Shown: positions 25,254 through 34,498, counted from the first letter of the stretch. The stretch: 47,909 nt of DNA from Candidatus Methanoperedens nitratireducens (GCF_900196725.1 NZ_FZMP01000185.1:1-47909), one strand, 5' to 3'. Program-made: numbers and translations. Notes: generated by a model from the sequence alone, not told the origin.

Positions 25254-26036
25254 ATGAACAAGAAAATAATATTATACGTGGCTTTCATGGCTCTCAGCCT
25301 TTATGCAATGCCCCAGACAGTAGCATTGTTCGCAGGCCAGCACACGTACTACAGCGGGATGAGCGTAGAGTGCGGGAAGTGCCACGCCGATATTTTAGCG
25401 GAGATCGAAACAAGCGGATATGTTTATGAAAAACACAGGGAAGCTTCTGGTAATATAAATTATACGACATATCTTTCCCTTGGGGGTATAGATTATTCTG
25501 GCGGGATTATAACTGCGTACGATGGAACAAAATGGACGTGGAATCCATCTGGAAGAACATGGCAGAGTGGGTCGCAGGTTCGGAATGTCAGCCTTGACAG
25601 GAATAATAACGGTGTAATAGATGGCGCTGAAATCTGCATGCTATGCCATAACGCTTCTCTTGCAGGTTCAAATGACCATACGGGAATAATTGTAAGGGGT
25701 TGCGACGATGACACATGCCATGGTAACAGGAACAATATCTATAACAGCCCGGCGCTCTTCAATAAAACCACGCCGGACATCATAGCAGCAGGACATAATC
25801 TGAGCCAGGCGAATGTCCACCAGCCGTTTTACCTCGAGGCAAGCAACCAGTCTTCGCGTTACGGGGCGATTATGGCTTTTGACCGGGAACCGGGAAATAT
25901 AAACGGCGATCACATATCAAAAGGGCACTGGGCATGCGAAGGATGCCATACTGGAACAGTTGTTAGTGTTACAATACTCCCTCCCCCTGCGTATGATCAT
26001 TCGGATAGCAATCCTGTTAAGAGGAGATATAATTAA
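25254..26036 (+). CDS. Small secreted cytochrome c, 3 CxxCH plus one CX4CH
   Basis: A 260-residue protein beginning MNKKIILYVAFMALSLYAMP, then LFAGQHTYYSGMSVECGKCH. Heme sites: CGKCH, CMLCH, CEGCH and the spaced CDDDTCH, a CX4CH motif of the type known from some cytochromes c3, so it is probably a tetraheme. The His before the first heme (GQH) plus others (EKH, NDH, VHQ, GDH, KGH) could give bis-His ligation. It follows the previous gene by 9 bases, with GAGAGG as ribosome site. Its 3' end overlaps the convergent 12-heme gene by 4 bases. Paralogous to 27236-27886 in its first 50 residues. Confidence 0.9.
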   Translation: MNKKIILYVAFMALSLYAMPQTVALFAGQHTYYSGMSVECGKCHADILAEIETSGYVYEKHREASGNINYTTYLSLGGIDYSGGIITAYDGTKWTWNPSGRTWQSGSQVRNVSLDRNNNGVIDGAEICMLCHNASLAGSNDHTGIIVRGCDDDTCHGNRNNIYNSPALFNKTTPDIIAAGHNLSQANVHQPFYLEASNQSSRYGAIMAFDREPGNINGDHISKGHWACEGCHTGTVVSVTILPPPAYDHSDSNPVKRRYN

Positions 26037-27040
26037 CTCGTATTCCTGAGCTTTATCTCCTTTGCGTATTCCTCAAGCTGTTTTTCATTAGCTACTGCAG
26101 GAAGACCGTTCCGTGGGGCATGAGGATTGGTATGGCAATCTGTGCATAAATCGACATAGCGGTGGCAGCTGCCGCAATTAATTTTGCCGGGATGAGGCGG
26201 TCCATGAGGATTATGACATTTCATGCATGAAATTATTTCTTTGTGTTTCGGATGACAATTGATACATGCAGGCACATTCCGGTTGTGTTTGCTATCATAC
26301 AGCGTAAGGTTATCGTAGATATCATAATGGCAGGTGGCGCACATTTCTTTTGTAGCAGTGTCTTTAAAAACTGCATTCCGGACAGGAAGATGCGGGTCGC
26401 TGTGGCATCCAAGACAGATGCTTCTATCCCATTGTGCGTTTTTTATATGGGGTTTATGGCATTTGGTACACTGGGGAAGATCACCCAGCCGCGTGGGGTC
26501 TGTTCCATGGCAGCTGCCGCAGGTCAGGTTCTTGTGTCCCCCTTCGCCCATATGCCTCCAGAAGCTTGTCTCGGGTTCTACTGGTTTCTTGTTATGCATG
26601 AGATGGCAGCCGTCGCAGGAGGAAGCATTGGAATGGTTGAACTTGAATGAGATTATCTTTTTAACATTATGACATTTGGTACAGTTGGCTTCCAGGAGCG
26701 CAAAATCAGAGGCATTAACACTTTCGTTCAAAGTAAAATCTGAGGACATAAGTTTGTTGAGCAATGGAAGAGAGTAGTTTATGAGCTGGATATCTATAAG
26801 CAGTTTTCTGGTAGCCAGACTTGACTGGACCCCGGCAGCAGAATGGCACTCTATGCAATTAATACCATTTTCTTTGTGGGAAGGCATTTTCGAATTGTCA
26901 GGCGGAGAAATAAAGGTCTTATACTCGTATGCGTGGCACCCGGCGCAATAGAGCGGATCGTTGAGATTCCCGAATATGGTTGATGAAACATACATCGATG
27001 AAACGACGAGCAGAAGCACGGGTATCAGCCATTTTTTCAT
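26033..27040 (-). CDS. Membrane-anchored cytochrome c, 12 CxxCH
   Basis: A 335-residue protein with an uncleaved-looking N-terminal membrane helix (MKKWLIPVLLLVVSSMYVSS) and 12 CxxCH motifs from CAGCH to CTDCH. The front (LNDPLYCAGCHAYEYK ... NGINCIECHS) resembles NapC/NrfH-type quinol-side cytochromes, with one helix and hemes just outside. There is an unusual heme-free stretch of about 50 residues between hemes 2 and 3. His-Pro-rich segments (NPHGPPHPGK) lie near the end. It has no C-terminal anchor and few sequons compared with the large cytochromes. It could pass electrons from the membrane pool to the outer cytochromes (inference). Convergent with the 25254 gene. Confidence 0.93.
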   Translation of the reverse strand: MKKWLIPVLLLVVSSMYVSSTIFGNLNDPLYCAGCHAYEYKTFISPPDNSKMPSHKENGINCIECHSAAGVQSSLATRKLLIDIQLINYSLPLLNKLMSSDFTLNESVNASDFALLEANCTKCHNVKKIISFKFNHSNASSCDGCHLMHNKKPVEPETSFWRHMGEGGHKNLTCGSCHGTDPTRLGDLPQCTKCHKPHIKNAQWDRSICLGCHSDPHLPVRNAVFKDTATKEMCATCHYDIYDNLTLYDSKHNRNVPACINCHPKHKEIISCMKCHNPHGPPHPGKINCGSCHRYVDLCTDCHTNPHAPRNGLPAVANEKQLEEYAKEIKLRNTS

Positions 27041-27235
27041 ATCCTTTGATTAGTAGTTACTGATTTAAGTAGGCAACTGTAACTTAGTTAATATTTTTAG
27101 AACTTAAGATGCGCCGATACCAGATGTATCAAAGGAACGAATAGTAAGGTATATGCTCTATAAAACACAATTATAATTTAGTTGGATTATATCTGGATTT
27201 AAAAAATAAAAAATGGTAGGTAAGGAGAGAAAATC

Positions 27236-27886
27236 ATGAACAGCAGGATATTTTTACTGACTGTCGCCGTGGCGGCAGTCGGACTGTTTGCAATGCCGAA
27301 TACATTAACGCTATTCTCAGGGCAGCATACGTTCTATAATGGAAGTGCTGTTAACTGTGCAAAGTGTCATCAGGATATTGTGGATGAAGCCCTCACGAAC
27401 GCCGGTAATAACGCTCCACACTATACAATTATGGATCAGAGCGGTAGAGCACGATGTGAAGTCTGCCATACAACGGGTGAAGTCAGTAACATACCTGCAG
27501 GTAAGGACGGCACAGGCGGTTTCGATTTGCGCAGCCAGTCGCTGGATGTAACAAGCGATACAAAGGCACATGCAGCCGTCAAAGTAGAGTGTGTTTCATG
27601 CCATGTGAACGTGACCAGTGAAATAACAGGCACTAACGCGACACATGCACCCTACTATGATGCTGCCAATCAGAGTTATGATAATCAGAGCGATAACGGT
27701 TTTGATATATTGAAAGGATCTAACGAGGCATGTGTTGCATGCCATACGCACATAATGATAAACATCACCTGGGTGAGATCAATTGGTTATAATATGAATG
27801 TAAGTGAATCTCCAGAAGGGTACTATGTGATTAATTTGACCAGTGTCAATTCTTCAACGAATACAACGTACTCTGCAGGTCAGTAA
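27236..27886 (+). CDS. Small secreted tetraheme cytochrome c, candidate filament subunit
   Basis: A 216-residue protein with a signal peptide (MNSRIFLLTVAVAAVGLFAMP), the shared LFSGQHTFYNGSAVNCAKCH element, and four heme motifs: CAKCH, CEVCH, CVSCH and CVACH. At least four further His (GQH, APH, KAH, THA) match a bis-His tetraheme. Size, heme number and one-signal architecture are like the archaeal extracellular cytochrome nanowire subunits described from Archaeoglobus and Pyrobaculum, but I cannot confirm homology by eye. It stands alone, with its own promoter region and a terminator at 27897, suggesting independent and possibly strong expression. GGAGAG lies 7 bases before ATG. Confidence 0.92.
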   Translation: MNSRIFLLTVAVAAVGLFAMPNTLTLFSGQHTFYNGSAVNCAKCHQDIVDEALTNAGNNAPHYTIMDQSGRARCEVCHTTGEVSNIPAGKDGTGGFDLRSQSLDVTSDTKAHAAVKVECVSCHVNVTSEITGTNATHAPYYDAANQSYDNQSDNGFDILKGSNEACVACHTHIMINITWVRSIGYNMNVSESPEGYYVINLTSVNSSTNTTYSAGQ

Positions 27887-27896
27887 ATAACATATC

Positions 27897-27930
27897 GAAG
27901 GAGATATCTCCTTCCCATTTCTTATTTTTA
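27897..27930 (+). terminator. Terminator after the tetraheme cytochrome
   Basis: Perfect palindrome GAAGGAGATATCTCCTTC (27897-27914) followed by a T-rich tract (CCATTTCTTATTTTT). It starts 10 bases after the stop. The stem can close with a central 4-base loop. It isolates this gene from the following glycan island. Confidence 0.75.
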
Positions 27931-28001
27931 AAATCCGTGTACTATTTCTTTCATTCACTTGATTTAGAAAGGTTTATAACTGCTGTGAATAACATTCGGT
28001 C

Positions 28002-28430
28002 ATGAATACTTTTGTAAAAATGGTTGCTATTATTATTTTGGTAATTATTGTATTAACTGGCATATTTTATATCGGGGGCAGTATAAAATCATCTAAAGTT
28101 GCCAATATTACTATTTTTATCGAAAGTAATAATGAATCAACAAACATAACGAATATTGAAGGGAACCTTGAAAGAGTTCCAAAAATAAGTCTTCCACGCG
28201 GTGGAAACCTTGTGGCGCCTGGTATTGCAGTGACGATAAGACAGAATATGATACCTGTCTCTGATTGGTACTCTTTGCCATTAAATGGAACAGGCGCTTA
28301 TAATTTAAAAATAGGACTTGACGAATCTTTTTCAGAAGATAAGCAGATCGCGGTATATGTACAGGTCGTAAATAATAGGTCAGAGAAGATGGAATCGGCT
28401 CAAAAAGAACTTTTGCTAAAACTCCGCTAA
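28002..28430 (+). CDS. Unrecognised membrane-anchored secreted protein, 142 aa
   Basis: One N-terminal membrane segment (residues 6-27: VAIIILVIIVLTGIFYIGGS), then about 110 residues predicted outside the cell, rich in beta strands and N-x-S/T sites (NITIF, NESTNITN). It contains no Cys and no heme site. A Gly/Pro-containing middle (LPRGGNLVAPGIAVTIRQN) and an Ig-like strand pattern are visible, but I recognise no family. It lies between the tetraheme cytochrome terminator and the glycan genes and is the first gene of that rightward series. Confidence 0.6.
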   Translation: MNTFVKMVAIIILVIIVLTGIFYIGGSIKSSKVANITIFIESNNESTNITNIEGNLERVPKISLPRGGNLVAPGIAVTIRQNMIPVSDWYSLPLNGTGAYNLKIGLDESFSEDKQIAVYVQVVNNRSEKMESAQKELLLKLR

Positions 28431-28490
28431 ATTCTCTAACAGGCAGGTGAGTTAATTATTTATGCTGACCTAATCAAGGATAGAAACATC

Positions 28491-29966
28491 TTGAAAAGAC
28501 CAATAGTTTACATAACGATTTTAATTTTATTGAGCATATACACAACCGGCAGCATCCATTTCGACTACCGCTTCCCTTTTCATACTGACGAATGGGACAA
28601 CATAAAGATATCCCAGGAAATCTTAAAAGAAAAAAAACTTGTAGAGTATAATCCATTTCTTCCCGGAAACCCGTATTATCTTAACTTCAATGAGGAAGGT
28701 CACGGCGTTGCAAACACCAGTTCTGCCAGGTGGGAACTGAATTACAACCTTTTTATCGCGCTCTCAAGCCTTTTCACAGGGATCCCCCCGCTGGATACAG
28801 GACTTATCCTTCCAACTGTTTTTGTCTTCATAATGTCTTTCAATACATTCATCCTGGTAAGGTACCTCACAAAAAACGACCTGCCTGCATTGATATCCGC
28901 TATTTTCGTCATGACCCTGAAAAGCGATGTATTTTTCCTTGGTCCGTGGTTCCTGGTAGCAGCTTCCTTTGGTCTTGCCCTCATCCCTTTGATCTTTTAC
29001 CTTTTCCTGAAATCCCGTGTTTCAAATAAATATCTCCCGGTACTTTTATTTGTTTTCGCGGTCACAACGCTGGCGCACCCGGCGTCTGCTATTATATTCG
29101 TTCCGATATTCGGTCTTTACATAGCGTTCAACCCGCATAACATTAAACAGTATAAAAATAAACTCCTTATCTTTGTCGCTATACTATTTGTTCTGCTGTT
29201 TGTACTCGTCCCTTTCGATGGCTCGGTTGCAGGCTATGCTGCCAAGGTACTTAAAATCCTTACATTCTCGCGCTCTACCCCGATCAATGGATTCTTTGCC
29301 ATGATGCAATTTCCGGTATACATGGGAATAATTGCCTTCGGGCTTTCAATCTTTGGCTTCTCTAAAGCAATGTCGGATAATGAAGCGAAAATACTTCCGC
29401 TGTCGGTAGATGCACTTCTTATCCTTATCCTGGCTTACATTTACCTGGGATATGCATTTTTTGCCCCGTACGAGCGGGTTGTTATGTATATGGCTGAGCT
29501 CCTGTTGATACTTGCCGGGATCGGATTGTTTTACATATATATATCTATCAAGAACAAAAAAATAGCCGTTGCGCTTGTTGTTATAATCCTGGCACTCCAG
29601 GTCAATTCTATTCTTGCATATAAAAAAGATATACCCCTAGTAATGGAGCCGGAGGAATACGGACCTATCTTGTGGCTGAAAGATAATACTCCGCAGGACG
29701 CTGTTATCCTGGCAACCCCAAGGATATCAGGAGCTATTGGCGTAATTTCGGACAGGAAAGTGGTATCGCTGTTGCGGGGAAGGCTGGGGTCAAGCCAGGA
29801 AAGCGTTAATAAAAGCCTGGATTTCTTCAGAGGGGATACAGAAATGAAAGAGAAACTCCTGCCGGAGTTCAAACCTAATTATATATATAGCAAAGGAGAA
29901 ATCAACATGAGTTCCTTGAGATTAGTGCATAACGAGAACAACATATATATCTACGAGGTAAGATGA
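28491..29966 (+). CDS. Multi-spanning membrane protein, GT-C glycosyltransferase-like
   Basis: A 491-residue integral membrane protein with about ten hydrophobic segments. Its first outside loop (PFHTDEWDNIKISQEIL) has the Asp-Glu pair that marks the active loop of GT-C glycosyltransferases using lipid-linked sugars. The C-terminal ~110 residues (EEYGPILWLKDNTPQDAVIL ...) form a soluble outside domain like those of PMT/STT3 relatives. The start is TTG 28491, with AAGGAT upstream. It overlaps the next gene by 4 bases. Probably adds sugars to exported protein or lipid; donor and acceptor are unknown. Confidence 0.75.
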   Translation: MKRPIVYITILILLSIYTTGSIHFDYRFPFHTDEWDNIKISQEILKEKKLVEYNPFLPGNPYYLNFNEEGHGVANTSSARWELNYNLFIALSSLFTGIPPLDTGLILPTVFVFIMSFNTFILVRYLTKNDLPALISAIFVMTLKSDVFFLGPWFLVAASFGLALIPLIFYLFLKSRVSNKYLPVLLFVFAVTTLAHPASAIIFVPIFGLYIAFNPHNIKQYKNKLLIFVAILFVLLFVLVPFDGSVAGYAAKVLKILTFSRSTPINGFFAMMQFPVYMGIIAFGLSIFGFSKAMSDNEAKILPLSVDALLILILAYIYLGYAFFAPYERVVMYMAELLLILAGIGLFYIYISIKNKKIAVALVVIILALQVNSILAYKKDIPLVMEPEEYGPILWLKDNTPQDAVILATPRISGAIGVISDRKVVSLLRGRLGSSQESVNKSLDFFRGDTEMKEKLLPEFKPNYIYSKGEINMSSLRLVHNENNIYIYEVR

Positions 29967-30298
29967 TAGAATTTCTACGGGCTGTCCTGGGCGGTCTTTT
30001 CCTGTTCCTTATCCCCGGTCTTGCCTGGTGTCTTTTGCTCTTTGAGAAAGAGAAAAAGGATGCGCTTGAGCTTGTTGCTTTATCGATCGCCCTGTCGATC
30101 TCTATCTCGACATTAAGCATCTTTTTCCTGAATTCGATGCTGGGAGTTAAAATCACTCTTATTAACGCCGGGATAATCCTTGTTATCCTTACCATTACAC
30201 CGGTATTTTTCTGGATAAGGAGAGGTAACAGCCTCCGGGACTTATATGAGGAATTAACTATCCGGTCGTACAAAAAATTAAATGTGAAAAAAATATGA
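29963..30298 (+). CDS. Small membrane protein, DUF1616-like fragment
   Basis: A 111-residue protein with three hydrophobic segments: AVLGGLFLFLIPGLAWCLLL, then a segment around VALSIALSISISTLSIFFL, then LINAGIILVILTITPVFFWI. The 'IPGxAWxLxLF ... LELVALSIALS' pattern resembles the start of the DUF1616 membrane family, often found with archaeal surface-sugar genes. It is much shorter than full DUF1616 proteins, so it is a single-module version. It overlaps both neighbours by 4 bases (ATGA), so it is translationally coupled. Confidence 0.65.
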   Translation: MIEFLRAVLGGLFLFLIPGLAWCLLLFEKEKKDALELVALSIALSISISTLSIFFLNSMLGVKITLINAGIILVILTITPVFFWIRRGNSLRDLYEELTIRSYKKLNVKKI

Positions 30299-31269
30299 CC
30301 ACATCGGTAACTATCGGGAGGGATCCAGAAGAAGTGATGGCAGCCGCTTTCAAAAACATCCCGAAAGTCAATAATTACGTTATCAAGGTAAATCTCTGTA
30401 CCATAGCATCCTGCCCGATAACAACGAGCGTAGAATCTGTAAATGGTATAATAGCCCGCATACTGAAGATCAATCCTGATGCCCGGATCAAGGTTGTTGA
30501 GTCAGATGCCACAGCCCTGAACGCGGATACGGCTTTTAAGAGACTCGGATACACAGATCTGGAAGGCGCCGGGGTTGCAAACCTGTCAAAGGACGATGCT
30601 GTGAAAGTGGACGTGAACGGCGGGATAATAGGCATACTTAATGTTCCTCTCACTTTGTATGAGTGCGACTGCCTGATAAATATGGCAAGATTGAAAACCC
30701 ACGTTTTCACAAAAGTCAGCCTCGGTACCAAAAACCTTTTTGGTATGATCGCAAGGAAAGATAAGGAAAGCCTCCATCCATTCCTTGACAGCATCCTGGT
30801 AGACCTTGCAGGGTTCTACAGACCGAATCTTACTATCATTGAGGGAAATATGGGTCTGGAAGGAAGAGGACCGGTCGACGGAATGCCCAAGCAGGATAAT
30901 GTTTTTATCGCAGGAGACGATGTTTTATCTACCGACCTTGTGGCATCAGCTTATATGGGAATAAAGAAGGTACCCCATCTTGAGCTGGCGCAGAAAGTCC
31001 TCGGTAAAAGGGATATACATATAACCGGAGAGGTGGAGCTGCTTGATAATCCTGTTCCATATAAAACAATGGCGCGCCTGCCATACACAACTACAAGGTT
31101 TGGTTTTTATATTGCATCCCTCGGGAAGCGGCTTGAGATGCTGGGGAACTCCGTAGCATTTGCAGGTGATGCCCTCGGAGCTGTTGATATGGAAGTACTG
31201 AAGCAGAAGATATCTTATCGTGATGCATTCTCCGTATTGCTTAGAAAAACAACTAAAATCAACATATAG
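30295..31269 (+). CDS. DUF362 domain protein
   Basis: A 324-residue protein of the DUF362 family: an alpha/beta fold with VIKVNLC near residue 30, a TSVESVNGIIARIL helix, VVESDATALNADTAFKRLGY, and the later block LINMARLKTHVFTKVSLGTKNLFG (around residue 130), which is characteristic. The ferredoxin part found in some DUF362 proteins is absent. There is no signal peptide. It sits between membrane glycan genes and a Gfo/Idh/MocA oxidoreductase in one operon. The biochemical role of DUF362 is not settled; a part in surface-polymer or cofactor synthesis is plausible from context. Confidence 0.85.
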   Translation: MTTSVTIGRDPEEVMAAAFKNIPKVNNYVIKVNLCTIASCPITTSVESVNGIIARILKINPDARIKVVESDATALNADTAFKRLGYTDLEGAGVANLSKDDAVKVDVNGGIIGILNVPLTLYECDCLINMARLKTHVFTKVSLGTKNLFGMIARKDKESLHPFLDSILVDLAGFYRPNLTIIEGNMGLEGRGPVDGMPKQDNVFIAGDDVLSTDLVASAYMGIKKVPHLELAQKVLGKRDIHITGEVELLDNPVPYKTMARLPYTTTRFGFYIASLGKRLEMLGNSVAFAGDALGAVDMEVLKQKISYRDAFSVLLRKTTKINI

Positions 31270-31276
31270 GTGAGAA

Positions 31277-32293
31277 ATGAAACTCAATATAGGAATTATC
31301 GGCTGCGGTAACATAGCAAAGAGCGTACATCTGCCGATCCTGGTCAAGAACCCGGATATAAAGGCAGTTTTCATCTCCGATACCGATGCAAGAGCGCTGG
31401 AGAACATCGGTGAGCTATTTGGCATTGAAAAGAACAGACGTTTCCTGGACTACATGGAACTTCTGGATTCCGTGGATGCCGTGTTCATACTGACACCTTC
31501 GCATACGCATTACGCCCTGGTAATTGATTGCCTCAACCGCGGGAAAAACGTATTTGTGGAAAAGCCACTGTGCATGACGCCAGATGAGGCGCAAAGTATC
31601 GAAAAAACCGCCGGGGATACCGGTCTCATTGTAGAAACGGGTTATAACCTCCGGTTCATGCCGCAATTAAAATTAGCTAAGAAACTCCTGAAAAAAGGGC
31701 ATATCGGCAGAATTATTACAATAAACGGGTATTACCTGGCTGAAGCGCCTTATTTGCGGGAGGACAAATCCTTCTATTTAGACCCGGAAAAAGGAGGAGG
31801 CGTGCTCATGGACGGCTTATGTCACCTCATCGACATAAGCTCATGGTTCGCGGACAGCAGCATAGAGGAGGCATACGGGTTTAGCGGTACTTATGATGAC
31901 CTGCCTGTTGAGAATATAGCAGATATCTCGATTAAGTTTGAGAGCGGGGTTATCGGTCATCTCCAGGCGTTGTGGGCACCATTATCTGAGTATCTGCATA
32001 CCGAGACGCTCAAGACCCTCAGGATCGTAGGTGACAGGGGCGTTCTTACCCCTGCTATATATAGCGGAAAGATAAATGAATACAGGGCAGGAAAAGGCAC
32101 ACATACCATTTATCCGGAAAACATGGACTTAAGAAACCCCATGTGGGCTTTGAACAGGTCATACCTGGAGCAGGATACAACTTTTATAAACCATATAAAA
32201 GAAGGAATAAATAATATTAATAAGGTTAAAGAATCTATACTTATAATAGAGATACTGGATGCAATCAAGAAGAAGAAGGCGTATAAGAGATAA
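31277..32293 (+). CDS. Gfo/Idh/MocA family NAD(P)-dependent oxidoreductase
   Basis: A 338-residue sugar oxidoreductase. The Rossmann start IGIIGCGNIAKSVHLPILVK (GxGxxA type) is at residues 5-24. The conserved FVEKPLCMTPDEAQ near residue 96 carries the catalytic-region Lys. The C-terminal half is the substrate domain, with GGGVLMDGLCHLID holding a likely catalytic His. Such enzymes oxidise or reduce sugar nucleotides, for example 3-keto intermediates in uronic or amino-sugar synthesis. It starts 7 bases after DUF362 and may overlap the following membrane gene. It probably makes a sugar for the adjacent glycosyltransferases. Confidence 0.93.
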   Translation: MKLNIGIIGCGNIAKSVHLPILVKNPDIKAVFISDTDARALENIGELFGIEKNRRFLDYMELLDSVDAVFILTPSHTHYALVIDCLNRGKNVFVEKPLCMTPDEAQSIEKTAGDTGLIVETGYNLRFMPQLKLAKKLLKKGHIGRIITINGYYLAEAPYLREDKSFYLDPEKGGGVLMDGLCHLIDISSWFADSSIEEAYGFSGTYDDLPVENIADISIKFESGVIGHLQALWAPLSEYLHTETLKTLRIVGDRGVLTPAIYSGKINEYRAGKGTHTIYPENMDLRNPMWALNRSYLEQDTTFINHIKEGINNINKVKESILIIEILDAIKKKKAYKR

Positions 32294-34394
32294 AGAATAT
32301 TCAGGTGAACCTTCGAAGCTGCAGGAAGGTGCTCCGGCAGCTTACAGGGAAAAGACTTTTGATATCAGTATGTCAGGGTTCTCTAAAATCATCATTTTAA
32401 TAGTGCTTGTATCGGCTTTTTTAGTGCGTATCATCAGAATAGACGAACATGCATTTGTTTTTGATGAAGCCATTTATGTGAAGATCGTAAAGGACATAGT
32501 AGCGAACGGATACGACTGGCAAAGCATGAGGATGCTCGGGACAGCCCACCCCCCCGTTTATTTTATGCTCATGTCGTTCCTCTATAAGTATTTTTATTTT
32601 ATGAACGATGAGGCGTTTTTCCGCATCGTAACAGTATTGATATCGGTGGCAGTTACTTATTTTATTTATAAACTGGGCTCGGAATACAGTCCCTCTACCG
32701 GTATTATAGCTTCGTTAATTTTTGCTTTTAACCCGTACTTTATAGCTTATTCAAGGTTTGCGACACTGGATATGCTTACCGTCCTTTTCATAACAGCGGG
32801 TATTTACGCTTACTCAAAGTACCTGTCATCCGGAAAACCATACCTCCTGCAAATAGCAGGAGCCATGTTCGGTCTTGCAACTTTTACCAAGATATACGCC
32901 GGCGTATTCCTGTTAATAACTATCATCCATCTAATGATGAAAAGAACTAAAAAGCCAATGGAGATAGTCCAACTTATAATGCCATACACAGCCGTGATAC
33001 TGCTGATATCCCTGATGCTGGGACAGAGCATCTACTTCCCGTGGACTATCCTCAAAACGACTTACGGATGGAGCGTGGGGCAAAAACTTGCCTTCAACTG
33101 GACGCTGATAACTGTAAGCACACATATAGGGTTCATATCCTTTGTGATTTCCATGGCAGGCCTGGGATACTTAATCGAAAAAGCTCTTTATGAGCACCAC
33201 CGCTTGAGCGCCTTTTATGTGCTGGCTTTCCTGTTAAACATAGTTATCTTCACCGTATTCTCAGGAACATATTTCGCGAGATACCTTTTGATCCTGACGC
33301 CATCCGTATGCATATTTTTCGGTTATTCCGTGGATAAAATACTGTATAAGATAAGAAGTTTTCAAACCGGGATAGCCGCTGTAATTTTGATATTCCTGCT
33401 GGCAGGATTGTCTTTTGATTATGGCAGCGTGGCTAATGGCTCTGTTTATTCAGCCACGCTCATAGACGACTGGTGGCATATAGATTCGTTAAAAGAAGCA
33501 GGAAAATATATTTCAAACAATAATACCCCTTATTACCTGACGCATAATAAAGACATGCATGCAGGGGGAGAGTTTTTCATTACGAACGCCCACTATCCTG
33601 TCCTTGAAGCCTACAGCGGCATTAAAGGTGCATTCTATATGGGGTATGCACCCGGAAACATCTATCTTTTCTGGCTTGGATATAAAAACAACGCGCTGGG
33701 GACATTTCCACTTGAATCCCGGGATGAGCGGAATGCAACTTATATTGTAATAGTGGATAAATACACAGAGCTTGACCACAAGTATGTGCTTTATACCACT
33801 GACATATCTTTCTCCTACTCTATGAACGATTTCCTGAACGAATACCTGGTATATTATGATTACAGGGGAAAGTTCACAGACAAATATGGTATATCGTCCT
33901 ATGTATTCAAACGATATTCAAACAATACCTATGCCAGAATGGAAAAACCAGCCGTGTTCATAGGCGAACCTGCAGACAACTGGACCAAAAATAATAATGG
34001 GTGGATATATGGAAAAGCATGGGGCGAGGCAAAGAACCATTCCAGGTCTATCCAGGGCTATGGATATGGCAGCATAGTTCTGACAGTTCCGGACGAAAGT
34101 AACAATTCCATGTTAGAAATCACACTGCAAGATGCGGGGTATGATACCATGGTATTTGAAACAATCAGGGACGGCATAAATGTAACGATCGGGGAGGTAA
34201 AACTCAATAACACAAAAAAGATAATCCAAACCGGATTTGTCGTCTCCAAGGATATGTATTCGGATGCTTATGGCAATAAGCCCGATATTCAGCAGCAATT
34301 CAATATATGGAAGAAAGGTAGTACATATACAGTTAGAGACAGTACATATACAGTTCCAGTATTTAAAGCAATGATTTCCGGATCGCCCTCTTAA
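32259..34394 (+). CDS. GT39/ArnT-like membrane glycosyltransferase
   Basis: A 711-residue GT-C enzyme. After a basic N-terminal tail comes a first membrane span (FSKIIILIVLVSAFLVRIIR) and the outside loop EHAFVFDEAIYVKIVKD with the catalytic-type DEA, as in PMT/ArnT. About ten further spans reach residue ~390, followed by a ~300-residue outside domain of beta character with several N-x-S/T sites. It would transfer a lipid-linked sugar to protein or lipid on the outer face. ATG 32259 overlaps the preceding gene by 35 bases; ATG 32370 is an alternative nearer the first span. A short direct repeat (AGTACATATACAGTT at 34319 and 34339) lies in the coding end. Confidence 0.85.
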   Translation: MQSRRRRRIRDKEYSGEPSKLQEGAPAAYREKTFDISMSGFSKIIILIVLVSAFLVRIIRIDEHAFVFDEAIYVKIVKDIVANGYDWQSMRMLGTAHPPVYFMLMSFLYKYFYFMNDEAFFRIVTVLISVAVTYFIYKLGSEYSPSTGIIASLIFAFNPYFIAYSRFATLDMLTVLFITAGIYAYSKYLSSGKPYLLQIAGAMFGLATFTKIYAGVFLLITIIHLMMKRTKKPMEIVQLIMPYTAVILLISLMLGQSIYFPWTILKTTYGWSVGQKLAFNWTLITVSTHIGFISFVISMAGLGYLIEKALYEHHRLSAFYVLAFLLNIVIFTVFSGTYFARYLLILTPSVCIFFGYSVDKILYKIRSFQTGIAAVILIFLLAGLSFDYGSVANGSVYSATLIDDWWHIDSLKEAGKYISNNNTPYYLTHNKDMHAGGEFFITNAHYPVLEAYSGIKGAFYMGYAPGNIYLFWLGYKNNALGTFPLESRDERNATYIVIVDKYTELDHKYVLYTTDISFSYSMNDFLNEYLVYYDYRGKFTDKYGISSYVFKRYSNNTYARMEKPAVFIGEPADNWTKNNNGWIYGKAWGEAKNHSRSIQGYGYGSIVLTVPDESNNSMLEITLQDAGYDTMVFETIRDGINVTIGEVKLNNTKKIIQTGFVVSKDMYSDAYGNKPDIQQQFNIWKKGSTYTVRDSTYTVPVFKAMISGSPS

Positions 34395-34498
34395 ATATGG
34401 CTACCATATTCCGACCAGCCTGGAAAATTTACCTGTTAAAAAGCGCAAATCAGCTATTGATTTTATGTTCCTCATCCGTCTCAATATGCTTTCCGGTT

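Noticed and set aside
34314-34360. Short direct repeat AGTACATATACAGTT
   Set aside because: It lies inside the coding end of the GT39-like gene and encodes a repeated STYTV; too short to claim a separate element.
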